From: an uncultured Oribacterium sp.
Lineage (GTDB): Bacteria > Bacillota > Clostridia > Lachnospirales > Lachnospiraceae
NCBI GenBank assembly: GCA_934270345.1
Contig: CAKQPT010000024.1
Coordinates: 1 to 33,841, forward strand
Direction: 5' to 3'
DNA length: 33,841 nt
This document shows, one piece after another, positions 15,931 to 23,737 of the stretch (positions within the stretch are counted from its first letter, which is position 1; every line of letters starts with the position of its first letter). Below the pieces are notes generated by a model. It did not search any database. It saw only the letters and a program-made list of their open reading frames with translations, and was not told where the DNA came from. The translations under genes and the position numbers were made by a program.

Positions 15931-17111
15931 AAGATAAGAAGATCGAAGATATGACAGCCGCTGCACAGGAGGCCAATGCCGCCCTTATGCACGACACGGA
16001 AGAGAACGCCAGCGCACAGTCGGCAGCTGCGGCCGGTGCTGTACCGTCGGACGCCGCAGCTTCGGAGGGCGGAGAGCCGGTGAAGCACCAGCGCCGGAAG
16101 CGCTACAGCGGGAAGTATCCGCGGCGCTTCGACGAGAAGTATAAGGAGCTGAACCCGGAGAAGTACCAGGACGACATCGAGAAGATCATCCAGAAGGGGA
16201 AGACCCCGGCAGGTATGCACATCTCGATCATGGTCAAGGAAATCCTCGATGTGCTGAAGATCCAGCCGGGCGAGATCGGCATGGATGCGACCCTCGGCTA
16301 CGGCGGCCACACGGAGAAGATGCTCGAACAGCTCCATGGACAGGGGCATCTTTACGCGACCGACGTCGATCCGATCGAGTCGGTGAAGACCGAGAAGCGA
16401 CTTCGTGAGAAGGGATACGGCGAGGACATCCTCACCATCCGCCACATGAATTTCAGAGACATTGACCAGGTCACGGGGAACGGCGATAAATTTGACTTCG
16501 TGCTCGCTGACCTCGGTGTCTCCTCGATGCAGATCGATAACCCGGAGCGCGGCTTCAGTTATAAGACCGACGGCCCGCTGGACCTCCGGCTCAATCCGGA
16601 AGCCGGCGAATCCGCTTCCGAGCGTCTGCGTGCGCTGTCCTGTGACGACATGGTGAACATGTTCATCGAGAATTCCGATGAGCCGTACGCCGAACGCATC
16701 GCGAAGGAGATCGACCGCGGACTCCATAAAGGCATGAAGTTTGAAACGACGACCGAGCTCCGCGATACCATTGCGAAGGCCCTCGCCTTCCTTCCGGAGA
16801 AGGAGCAGAAGGACGCCGTGAAGAAGTCCTGCCAGCGTGTCTTTCAGGCGCTGCGCATCGACGTGAACAGTGAGTTTGAGGTGCTCTATGACTTCCTCGA
16901 GAAGCTGCCGGACTGCCTGAATCCGGGCGCCCGCGTCGCCATCCTCACCTTCCACAGCGGGGAGGACCGTCTCGTGAAGAAGTTCTTCAAGGAGATGCAG
17001 AAGGCCGGCCTTTACAGCGAGGTCTCCCGTGACGTCATCCGACCGGGAAAGGAAGAGTGCTTCATCAACCCGCGGGCGCACTCGACCAAGCTCCGCTGGG
17101 CGATCAAGTAA
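15927..17111 (+). CDS. RsmH-type 16S rRNA (cytosine-N4)-methyltransferase with N-terminal extension
   Basis: RsmH methylates N4 of C1402 in 16S rRNA using S-adenosylmethionine. The normal family start aligns with MHISIMVKEILDVL at residue 97, followed by MDATLGYGGH (119-128), ADLGVSSMQID, the RGFSY..DGPLDLR block, FHSGEDRLVKKFF and NPRAHSTKLRWA at the end. The first 95 residues are an extension rich in Ala/Glu, then basic (KHQRRKRYSGKYPRRF), which standard RsmH of about 310 aa lacks. The gene is also away from the mraZ-ftsL division cluster where rsmH normally sits. I infer a second-type paralogue (often annotated rsmH2), with the classical copy probably elsewhere. It is translationally coupled to the GGDEF-EAL gene by a 4-nt overlap. 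A hairpin element begins 15 nt after its stop. Confidence 0.88.
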   Translation: MKDKKIEDMTAAAQEANAALMHDTEENASAQSAAAAGAVPSDAAASEGGEPVKHQRRKRYSGKYPRRFDEKYKELNPEKYQDDIEKIIQKGKTPAGMHISIMVKEILDVLKIQPGEIGMDATLGYGGHTEKMLEQLHGQGHLYATDVDPIESVKTEKRLREKGYGEDILTIRHMNFRDIDQVTGNGDKFDFVLADLGVSSMQIDNPERGFSYKTDGPLDLRLNPEAGESASERLRALSCDDMVNMFIENSDEPYAERIAKEIDRGLHKGMKFETTTELRDTIAKALAFLPEKEQKDAVKKSCQRVFQALRIDVNSEFEVLYDFLEKLPDCLNPGARVAILTFHSGEDRLVKKFFKEMQKAGLYSEVSRDVIRPGKEECFINPRAHSTKLRWAIK

Positions 17112-17126
17112 AAATCATATAAATCC

Positions 17127-17358
17127 AGAGTAGCCCGGAGGGGCGGCAATCGAAACACAGTACTACGAGCTCGGAAGACTCTAAAATTCCATCCCTAAGA
17201 AGTACTAGGCCCTCTGCAATCGCTGAGTTTTCCTGATGAAAACTCAGCGTTGACAGAGGGTTCCAAGGAGAGATACACCAAGTACTTCTAAGGGATGGAA
17301 TTTTGATTCTTCACGAGCTCTTCGTATGGTTTCGGTTGTCGCTCCTCCGGGCCGCTCT
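17127..17358 (+). repeat. Long-hairpin repeat element, copy 2 (complete)
   Basis: A 232-nt element folding end to end. P1: GCCCGGAGGGGCGGCAATCG from 17133 pairs with the 3' arm ending GGGC at 17352. All three departures from Watson-Crick pairing in this arm are G-U or U-G in the + strand. Next is a loop with CACAGTACT opposite CGTATGG. P2 is GAGCTCG/CGAGCTC. GAAGACTCT lies opposite GATTCTTC. P3 is AAAATTCCATCCCTAAG.. with ..TAAGGGATGGAATTTT, holding one A-A mismatch. P4 at 17210-17260 has one bulged A. The unpaired TTCCAAGGAGAGATACACCAA segment lies only on the 3' side. It starts 15 nt after rsmH and is followed directly by two promoters. Confidence 0.9.
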
Positions 17359-17372
17359 GTATCCAATATGAA

Positions 17373-17401
17373 TTGACAAGACGAAATGACTTTTTTATAC
17401 T
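17373..17401 (+). promoter_or_regulatory. Promoter P1 for the DUF1846 gene
   Basis: Consensus TTGACA (17373-17378), 17-nt spacer, TATACT (17396-17401), in an AT-rich stretch beginning 14 nt after repeat copy 2. Confidence 0.75.
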
Positions 17402-17413
17402 TATTTAGTCTTT

Positions 17414-17441
17414 TTGATCGTTTTAGATTTATTCATATAAT
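17414..17441 (+). promoter_or_regulatory. Promoter P2 for the DUF1846 gene
   Basis: TTGATC (17414-17419), 16-nt spacer, TATAAT (17436-17441). In tandem with P1. Start near 17448, leaving a leader of about 54 nt. Confidence 0.55.
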
Positions 17442-17501
17442 TTAACAGTGGATCGGTGCACGGTGGCACCGGAGAAGCAGGGAAAAAGAGGGAGTAGTAC
17501 G

Positions 17502-18986
17502 ATGTTTAAACAGGGTTTCGATAATGATAAGTACCTTAAGATGCAGTCGGAGCATATCCGCGAGCGTATTTCGAAGTTTGGCGGTAAGCTCTATCTCGAG
17601 TTCGGCGGCAAGCTGTTCGATGATTACCATGCATCCCGTGTGCTTCCGGGTTTTCAGCCGGATAGTAAGATCCGTATGCTGCGTGAGCTGAAGGATGACG
17701 CGGAGGTCGTGATCGTCATCAATGCCGGCGACATCGAGAAGAACAAGGTCCGCGGGGATCTCGGCATCACCTACGATATGGACGTGCTGCGCCTCATCGA
17801 TGCGTTCCGCGGCTATGGCCTCTATGTGGGCTCCGTCGTGCTCACCCGCTTCGACGGACAGGAGAGTGCGATCGCTTACCAGAAGAAACTTGAGTCCCTC
17901 GGCATCAAGGTTTACCGTCATTACCCGATCTCCGGGTATCCTGGCAACGTGCCGCTCATCATCAGTGACGATGGCTTCGGCAAGAACGAGTACATCGAGA
18001 CAAGCCGCTCCCTTGTGGTCGTCACCGCACCGGGCCCGGGTTCCGGAAAGATGGCCGTCTGCCTGAGCCAGCTCTACCAGGAGAACAAGCACGGTGTCAA
18101 GGCCGGTTACGCGAAGTTCGAGACCTTCCCGATCTGGAATATCCCGCTGAGCCATCCGGTGAATCTCGCCTACGAGGCGGCAACCGCTGACCTCAACGAC
18201 GTCAACATGATCGACCCGTACCACCTTGAAGCCTACGGTAAGACCACGGTCAACTATAACCGTGATGTCGAGGTCTTCCCGGTTCTGAACGCGATGTTCC
18301 AGCGCATCTACGGTGAGAGCCCGTACAAGTCCCCGACCGACATGGGCGTCAACATGGCCGGTTACTGCATCGAAAACGACGAGAACTGCTGCTATGCTTC
18401 CCGCCTCGAGATTATCCGCCGCTACTACACGGCGCTCTGCGATCTTCGCAAGGGCAACGGCGCACAGTCCATCGTCGATAAGCTCGAGCTTCTGATGGAG
18501 AAGGCCAATGTCTCCACGAACGACCGCCCGGTGATTTCGGCGGCCAAGCAGAAGGCAGCGCTGACCGGCGACCCGGCGGCTGCCATCGAGCTTCCGGACG
18601 GCACCATCATCACCGGTAAGACCTCCTCGCTCCTCGGCGCGGTCAGCGCGATGCTCCTGAATGCCCTGAAGGTTCTCGGTGGCATCGACGATTCCGTGAA
18701 CCTCATGTCCCCGGAGATCATCGAACCGATTCAGCACCTGAAGACGGCGCACCTCGGCAACCACAATCCGCGACTCCACCTCGATGAGATGCTCATCGCC
18801 CTCACGATCTGCGCGACCCACGACCCGAACGCAGAGACCGCGATGCAGCAGCTCGAGAAGCTCCGCGGCTGTGAGGTACACAGCTCCGTCATCCTCTCGG
18901 AAGTCGACGAAAGCACCTTTAAGAAGCTCGGCGTCAACGTGACCTGCGAGCCGCAGTACCAGACGAAGAAGCTTTTCCATAAGTAA
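17502..18986 (+). CDS. DUF1846 (UPF0371) family protein
   Basis: A cytoplasmic protein of 494 aa, the usual length for this family, which is common in Bacillota and Actinomycetota and has no settled function. The typical start is MFKQGFDNDKYLKMQSEHI. An internal glycine-rich loop, VTAPGPGSGKMAVCLSQLY, at about 174-192 (GPGSGK 178-183) looks like a nucleotide-binding P-loop. Other conserved-looking stretches are FPIWNIPLSHPVNLAYEAATADL and LGNHNPRLHLDE. ATG 17502 follows GAGGGAG. An in-frame GTG at 17448 would start at the predicted +1 of P2 and is rejected. Two tandem promoters suggest substantial or dual control. A strong terminator follows, so it is monocistronic. Confidence 0.92.
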   Translation: MFKQGFDNDKYLKMQSEHIRERISKFGGKLYLEFGGKLFDDYHASRVLPGFQPDSKIRMLRELKDDAEVVIVINAGDIEKNKVRGDLGITYDMDVLRLIDAFRGYGLYVGSVVLTRFDGQESAIAYQKKLESLGIKVYRHYPISGYPGNVPLIISDDGFGKNEYIETSRSLVVVTAPGPGSGKMAVCLSQLYQENKHGVKAGYAKFETFPIWNIPLSHPVNLAYEAATADLNDVNMIDPYHLEAYGKTTVNYNRDVEVFPVLNAMFQRIYGESPYKSPTDMGVNMAGYCIENDENCCYASRLEIIRRYYTALCDLRKGNGAQSIVDKLELLMEKANVSTNDRPVISAAKQKAALTGDPAAAIELPDGTIITGKTSSLLGAVSAMLLNALKVLGGIDDSVNLMSPEIIEPIQHLKTAHLGNHNPRLHLDEMLIALTICATHDPNAETAMQQLEKLRGCEVHSSVILSEVDESTFKKLGVNVTCEPQYQTKKLFHK

Positions 18987-18990
18987 TTTC

Positions 18991-19020
18991 AAAACTGTGC
19001 CGGCAGCGGCACAGTTTTTT
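18991..19020 (+). terminator. Intrinsic terminator after the DUF1846 gene
   Basis: AAAACTGTGCCG/CGGCACAGTTTT, a perfect 12-bp stem with GCAG loop, then further T. Confidence 0.93.
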
Positions 19021-19061
19021 GTACATTTTCGTAGGCATATTGATGCTTTAAAGCGCTTACC

Positions 19062-20378
19062 ATGCCTACTGTAGACCGTGAAACTATGAATAGAACCAAC
19101 GTAATGGAAGAAAACAGAGAAAACCGCCGGATCACTGTCTCCCTCGGAGCGGATGTCAGCGAGGGATATGTCCTCCGGTATGCGCAGATGAGCGACACTG
19201 AAAACGTCGATGCAGCTGCCAGCGAGCACTTTGAGTTTAATTCGATCGCCATGGGGCTCGAAACGCCGCAGCAGATCGGTGAACGCCTCGCCGCACAGGT
19301 CATCGCGACCCTCGATGCGAGAGACGAGCAGCCGGACCGCATCGCCTGCGACCTCTACCCGAAGTTCCCGACGACCTACGCCGCCGAAGTCCTCGCGGAC
19401 CACTATCAGGTGCCGATGCTCCGGATGCAGAAGTGCCACCGCGCGATCCTCGACGCGATGGATAGAAGAGAAAATGTCCTCGGCATCTGCCTCGATGACC
19501 TCAGCTACGGCTCTGACGGTACGCTCTGGGGCGGCGAGATCCTCGAGATCTCCGGCGAAGGCTTCACCCGCCTCGCGTCGATCCATCCCTACCAGCTGAT
19601 CGGCACGAACATGGAGCTCCACAGCTCGACGCCATGGCAGACCGCGGTGTCGATGCTCTATGACCTCGCGCGTATGTCCCATAACGAGGACGAAGCCATC
19701 CGAGACTTCGTCGCAAAGCAGGAGGCCTCCGAGAAGGTCCACCTCCTCGACCTCTGCAGCCTGAATGACGCCCGCGCACAGTACATCGCGCAGGATCGGA
19801 ATAAAAACACGACCCGCTCGACCGCGGCGAGCGGCCTCTTCGACGCGGCTGCCGCCATCCTCGGCTTCCAGCGCATCAGCACTCCGACGGGTCGAAGCCC
19901 GATGGAAGCATTGACCGAAGCTGCTGAAGCGTTCGAGCATAACGGAAAATCGAAGTTGCAGATCGACGCGCTGTACGCGAAGCTCGAGAAGCTGATCGTG
20001 GCCGCCGAAGAGATGGACGACCCGACCCTCGAGCCGGGCGACCTCTGGGAAGACACCGACGACGGCGCCTTCAGCGAAACCAGTGCCGACGACAGCCAGG
20101 ACATCCTCCACAGCGAGCAGCTGATCCGCCTCCTCGCAGACGAACGCATCCGCTACCTCACCAGCCTCGGAAAACGCAACTACGACCGCCCACTGAACCT
20201 CAAGAAACCGGACGACGGCAGCCCCGACGACAACAGCCGCCTCCTCGCCTGGTTCCTCCTCGATGCATTAGCAACAATATTTATTCAATACTGTAGAAAG
20301 AAGTCAAGTTCGGATATCGTATTAGCTGGACATTATCTGAATGGCGGAACTTTACAAACAAAATTCAAAGAAAAATAG
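19062..20378 (+). CDS. Orphan protein resembling the C-terminal (Kae1-like) domain of HypF
   Basis: Segments align with the carbamoyltransferase part of the hydrogenase maturation factor HypF: IACDLYPKFPTTYAAEV (94-110), GICLDDLSYGSDGTLWGGE (141-159), RLASIHPYQLIG (170-181), STAASGLFDAAAAILG (253-268) and the terminal IVLAGHYLNGGTL. HypF proper also has acylphosphatase, zinc-finger and YrdC domains (about 750 aa). None is present here. The HypF metal-binding HHAH run is replaced by QKCHRA (123-128), leaving one histidine, so catalysis by the HypF mechanism is doubtful. No hydrogenase or other hyp genes are nearby. The last 40 codons are AT-rich, unlike the rest. The start is uncertain (ATG 19062, 19086 or 19104), as none has a clear ribosome binding site. 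Role unknown. Confidence 0.7.
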   Translation: MPTVDRETMNRTNVMEENRENRRITVSLGADVSEGYVLRYAQMSDTENVDAAASEHFEFNSIAMGLETPQQIGERLAAQVIATLDARDEQPDRIACDLYPKFPTTYAAEVLADHYQVPMLRMQKCHRAILDAMDRRENVLGICLDDLSYGSDGTLWGGEILEISGEGFTRLASIHPYQLIGTNMELHSSTPWQTAVSMLYDLARMSHNEDEAIRDFVAKQEASEKVHLLDLCSLNDARAQYIAQDRNKNTTRSTAASGLFDAAAAILGFQRISTPTGRSPMEALTEAAEAFEHNGKSKLQIDALYAKLEKLIVAAEEMDDPTLEPGDLWEDTDDGAFSETSADDSQDILHSEQLIRLLADERIRYLTSLGKRNYDRPLNLKKPDDGSPDDNSRLLAWFLLDALATIFIQYCRKKSSSDIVLAGHYLNGGTLQTKFKEK

Positions 20379-20391
20379 CAAAAGTAAATGA

Positions 20392-20420
20392 TAGGCCGGA
20401 GGGGCAGCAACAGAAGCCTC
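20392..20420 (+). repeat. Probable relic: 5' outer arm of the long-hairpin element
   Basis: TAGGCCGGAGGGGCAGCAAC followed by AGAAGCC closely matches the 5' arm of copies 2 and 3 (TAGCCCGGAGGGGCGGCAA). It begins 13 nt after the stop codon of the HypF-like gene. P2-P4 and the 3' arm are missing. The pyrH promoter follows. Confidence 0.5.
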
Positions 20421-20453
20421 TCAAAACTTAAGCTAGCACGCGGCCCTGTAGTA

Positions 20454-20462
20454 TGGTAGAAT
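20454..20462 (+). promoter_or_regulatory. Extended -10 promoter for the pyrH operon
   Basis: TGGTAGAAT: an extended -10 (TG, one base, TAGAAT at 20457-20462) with no good -35 at 17 nt. Start near 20469, about 73 nt before pyrH. Confidence 0.45.
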
Positions 20463-20541
20463 ACTTCAGATAGAAGCCTGCGGGGGATCGTGATACGCGT
20501 CGTTTCCATAAGCCCCGCGCGCACTATGAAAAGGAGATACT

Positions 20542-21252
20542 ATGGCAGAGAAGAATAGAAGAGTCATGCTGAAGCTGTCCGGTGAGGCACTGGCAGGCGA
20601 GAAGCATTTCGGCTTTGATGATGATACGATCCGTGCCGTCGCACAGGAAGTGAAGACCGCGGTTGATGCCGGCGTACAGCTGGCCATCGTGATCGGTGGC
20701 GGTAACTTCTGGCGTGGCCGCCAGTCCGTGGAGGTCGACCGCTATAAGGCAGATCAGGTCGGCATCCTCGCGACCGTGATGAACTGCATCTATGTTTCCG
20801 AGATTTTCCGGACACAGGGCATGAAGACGAAGGTGATGTCTTCCATCCAGATCGGTGACATGGCGGAGCTGTTTAATAAGGATAAGGCCATCCGGGCCAT
20901 GGAGAAGGGCACGGTCATTTTCTGTGCCGGCGGCACCGGCCACCCGTACTTCTCGACCGACACCGGCGTCGTACTCCGGGCTGTCGAGCTGAACTGCGAG
21001 GAGATCCTGCTGGCGAAGGCCATCGACGGTGTCTACGATTCCGACCCGAAGACGAATCCGAACGCGAAGAAGTTCGACACCATCCGTATCCAGGATGTCG
21101 TCGACCAGCGCCTCGGCGTCATCGATCTTTCCGCATCCGTGATGTGCATGGAGAACCACATGCCGCTCGCGATCTTCTCCCTGAACGAGAAGAACGGCAT
21201 CTCGAACGCACTGAAGGGAAAGATCACCGGCACCCGCGTCACTGCTGACTGA
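20542..21252 (+). CDS. UMP kinase
   Basis: PyrH phosphorylates UMP to UDP as a hexamer of the amino-acid-kinase fold and is typically inhibited by UTP. Seen: VMLKLSGEALAG (8-19), IVIGGGNFWRG (about 49-59), the central IFCAGGTGHPYFSTDT region and VYDSDPKTNPNAKKF. Length 236 aa is standard. ATG 20542 follows AAAAGGAG. It opens the pyrH-frr-uppS-cdsA-dxr-rseP-ispG-polC run. In most relatives tsf stands directly before it, but not here. Confidence 0.99.
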   Translation: MAEKNRRVMLKLSGEALAGEKHFGFDDDTIRAVAQEVKTAVDAGVQLAIVIGGGNFWRGRQSVEVDRYKADQVGILATVMNCIYVSEIFRTQGMKTKVMSSIQIGDMAELFNKDKAIRAMEKGTVIFCAGGTGHPYFSTDTGVVLRAVELNCEEILLAKAIDGVYDSDPKTNPNAKKFDTIRIQDVVDQRLGVIDLSASVMCMENHMPLAIFSLNEKNGISNALKGKITGTRVTAD

Positions 21253-21296
21253 ACATATCAACAACCCGCAAAGGGTAAACATAGGAGGACCAGATC

Positions 21297-21851
21297 ATGG
21301 ATGATCAATTTACCATTTACATCGAAAAGATGCACAAGACCCACGACAATCTGATGGACGAGCTTGCGACCATCCGCGCAGGCCGTGCGAACCCGCACGT
21401 GCTCGACCGTATCACCGTCGACTACTATGGCACGCCGACCCCGATCCAGCAGGTGGGCAATGTTTCCGTCCCGGAGGCACGTCTCATCCAGATTCAGCCA
21501 TGGGATAAGAGCATGCTGAAGGAGATCGAGAAGGCCATCAATATGTCCGAGCTCGGTATCAATCCGGTTAACGATGGTACAGTCATCCGTCTCGTATTCC
21601 CGGAGCTCACCGAGGAGAGACGTAAGGAGCTGACGAAGGACGTTAAGAAGAAGGGTGAGGCAGCGAAGATCGCCATCCGTAACATCCGCCGTGATGCCAT
21701 GGATCTCGCAAAGAAGCTCGAGAAGTCTTCCGAGATGACCGAGGATGATCTCACGAGAGCGACCAAGGACATCCAGGAGCTCACCGATCATATGTGTGAG
21801 AAGATCGATTCCTCTGTTGAGGCGAAGAACAAGGAGCTCATGACCGTTTAA
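21297..21851 (+). CDS. Ribosome recycling factor
   Basis: RRF with EF-G splits post-termination ribosomes. Diagnostic stretches are [20 protein letters not shown] (25-44), [18 protein letters not shown] and [13 protein letters not shown]. Length 184 aa is standard. ATG follows AGGAGG (21283-21288). It is 44 nt after pyrH and 13 nt before uppS, clearly one transcription unit. Confidence 0.99.
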   Translation: MDDQFTIYIEKMHKTHDNLMDELATIRAGRANPHVLDRITVDYYGTPTPIQQVGNVSVPEARLIQIQPWDKSMLKEIEKAINMSELGINPVNDGTVIRLVFPELTEERRKELTKDVKKKGEAAKIAIRNIRRDAMDLAKKLEKSSEMTEDDLTRATKDIQELTDHMCEKIDSSVEAKNKELMTV

Positions 21852-21864
21852 TCAGGAGATTTCA

Positions 21865-22602
21865 GTGGATATCATCAATTCTGAGGGCCGGAATATCCCG
21901 GCCCATATCGCCATCATACTGGACGGCAACGGACGCTGGGCGGAGCATAAGGGCCTCCCGCGTGCCATGGGCCACAAGCAGGGCTGTGAGACGCTCGAGA
22001 AGACCGTCGCCGACTGTGCGCGTCTCGGCGTGCAGTACCTGACCGTCTACGGCTTCTCGACCGAGAACTGGAAACGCTCCGAGGAGGAGGTCGGTGCCTT
22101 GATGAAGCTGTTCCGCTTCTACATGGTGAAGCTCATCAAGGTCGCGAACGAGCATAATGTCCGCGCCCGCATGATCGGTGAGCGCAGCCGCTTCGCACCG
22201 GACATCCAGGAGGGCATCCGCCGTCTCGAGGAGGAGACGAAGCAGAACACCGGCATGACCTTCGTCTTCGCTGTGAACTACGGCTCTCGCGACGAGATCG
22301 TCCGCGCGGTTCGTAAGTACACGATCGAGGCAATCCGTGCAGGAAAGACGGAAGAGGAGATCGAGGCGCTGACCGAGCAGGCCTTCGCCGGCTACCTCGA
22401 CACCGCCGGCATGCCGGATCCGGATCTCGTGATCCGCACCTCCGGTGAGTTCCGCATATCGAACTACCTGCTCTGGCAGAGTGCATACGCGGAGTACTAC
22501 ATCACCCCGGTGCTCTGGCCGGATTTCACGAAGGAAGAGCTTCTGAAGGCGATCGATAACTTCAACAGCCGCGAGCGACGCTTCGGTGGCCGGAAAAAGT
22601 GA
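21865..22602 (+). CDS. Isoprenyl transferase (undecaprenyl diphosphate synthase)
   Basis: UppS condenses isopentenyl diphosphate onto farnesyl diphosphate to make the C55 lipid carrier for peptidoglycan. IILDGNGRWA holds the catalytic Asp20, VYGFSTENWKR (61-71) and RTSGEFRISN (191-200) bind substrate, and the LLWQSAYAEYY tail is typical. Length 245 aa. Start is GTG 21865 after AGGAG (21854-21858). Downstream dxr and ispG feed its substrate pathway. Confidence 0.97.
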   Translation: MDIINSEGRNIPAHIAIILDGNGRWAEHKGLPRAMGHKQGCETLEKTVADCARLGVQYLTVYGFSTENWKRSEEEVGALMKLFRFYMVKLIKVANEHNVRARMIGERSRFAPDIQEGIRRLEEETKQNTGMTFVFAVNYGSRDEIVRAVRKYTIEAIRAGKTEEEIEALTEQAFAGYLDTAGMPDPDLVIRTSGEFRISNYLLWQSAYAEYYITPVLWPDFTKEELLKAIDNFNSRERRFGGRKK

Positions 22603-22750
22603 TGCGCTTCTGAGACCATCGCTGATGCAGCATACGGAAGTGATGCTTCGATCGCAGAAAATAATAAATATCCGAGCGGAACAGGCTTCCTTTTTGCGTT
22701 GTATCAACAGTGTATAAGGGTGGCCTGTCCTTTGTATTTTGAGGTACACT

Positions 22751-23602
22751 ATGGCAGAAACTGAGAACTTAAAGAAAGATCAAAATGAAAAGAAGATGAA
22801 GTCCTTCGTCACGCGGCTTCTGAGCGGCATCGTGCTCGTCCTGATCGCGATCCTCACCGTCCCGCGCGGCGGACTCCCGCTGTTTGTCCTGACCTTTCTG
22901 ATCTCCATGATCGGACTTTTCGAGCTCTACCGCGTCTTCGGCATCGAGCACACGTCCCTCGGACTGGTCGGCTATCTCACGACCATCGGTTACTACATCA
23001 TCGTCTGGTTCCATGTCGAGGAGTATTACCCGCTGATGATCGTTCTGAGCCTCATGGCGCTGATGGCCTTTTACGTCATCACCTACCCGGCCTACAAGAT
23101 CTCCCAGGTCGCGAAGGCCTTCATGGGCTTCTGCTACGCCGGCATCATGATGAGCTACATCTACCAGACCCGCGAGCTGCCGGACGGCAAGTACCTCGTC
23201 TGGCTCATCTTCCTCGCGAGCTGGGGCTCCGACACCTGCGCGTACTGCGCCGGCATGCTCTTCGGGCGTCATAAGATGACCCCAATCCTGAGCCCGAAAA
23301 AGACCGTGGAGGGTGCGATCGGCGGTGTCCTCGGTGCGGCGCTGCTCGGCTGCCTCTATGCGACCGTCTTCCGGCGCGGCTTCGCCATCATCGCAAACCC
23401 GGGTATCGCCTGCGGTATCTCCTGTGCAGTCGGCGCGCTGATCTCCATGGTCGGCGACCTCACCGCCTCCGGCATCAAGCGCGATTACGAGGTGAAGGAC
23501 TACGGGCACCTGATCCCGGGCCACGGCGGCATCCTGGATCGCTTCGATTCCGTCCTGTTCACGGCCCCGGCGGTCTACTTCGCCCTGAGCTTCCTGATCT
23601 GA
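22751..23602 (+). CDS. Phosphatidate cytidylyltransferase
   Basis: CdsA makes CDP-diacylglycerol from CTP and phosphatidic acid in the membrane. About seven to eight hydrophobic segments are visible from residue 25 on. The C-terminal family signature is complete at 240-267 (SGIKRDYEVKD..PGHGGILDRFD). Start: ATG 22751 after GAGG (22741-22744), with a charged, lysine-rich first 20 residues. A TTG 12 nt upstream is rejected. The 148-nt gap after uppS holds a weak GGAA-TTCC-TTTTT hairpin (22678-22695) and no convincing promoter. Confidence 0.96.
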   Translation: MAETENLKKDQNEKKMKSFVTRLLSGIVLVLIAILTVPRGGLPLFVLTFLISMIGLFELYRVFGIEHTSLGLVGYLTTIGYYIIVWFHVEEYYPLMIVLSLMALMAFYVITYPAYKISQVAKAFMGFCYAGIMMSYIYQTRELPDGKYLVWLIFLASWGSDTCAYCAGMLFGRHKMTPILSPKKTVEGAIGGVLGAALLGCLYATVFRRGFAIIANPGIACGISCAVGALISMVGDLTASGIKRDYEVKDYGHLIPGHGGILDRFDSVLFTAPAVYFALSFLI

Positions 23603-23618
23603 CGCCGCCACTGTCCGC

Positions 23619-23669
23619 GGCCAATGAAACCGCCGGGAAGCACATACCCCTCCGCCGTCGGCATTGGCC
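23619..23669 (+). repeat. Nested inverted repeat between cdsA and dxr
   Basis: GGCCAATG (23619-23626) pairs with CATTGGCC (23662-23669). Inside, CCG pairs with CGG and GGG with CCC. There is no T-tract, so it is not a standard terminator. It does not share the long-hairpin element's motifs. Confidence 0.4.
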
Positions 23670-23737
23670 CCGGTAGGATGCGTGTTATCTGTAGACGCAG
23701 TGAAGGATACTGAAATCTTTATGAATCGAGGAAAATT

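Noticed and set aside
17127..17358. Repeat element as an insertion sequence, IStron or intron
   Set aside because: No transposase, nuclease or reverse transcriptase frame is present, the copies are only 232 nt, and I see no convincing target-site duplication at the ends of copies 2 and 3.
17442..20111. 889-codon antisense open frame (- strand)
   Set aside because: It is a shadow of the DUF1846 and HypF-like genes and crosses a strong terminator. Composition explains it.
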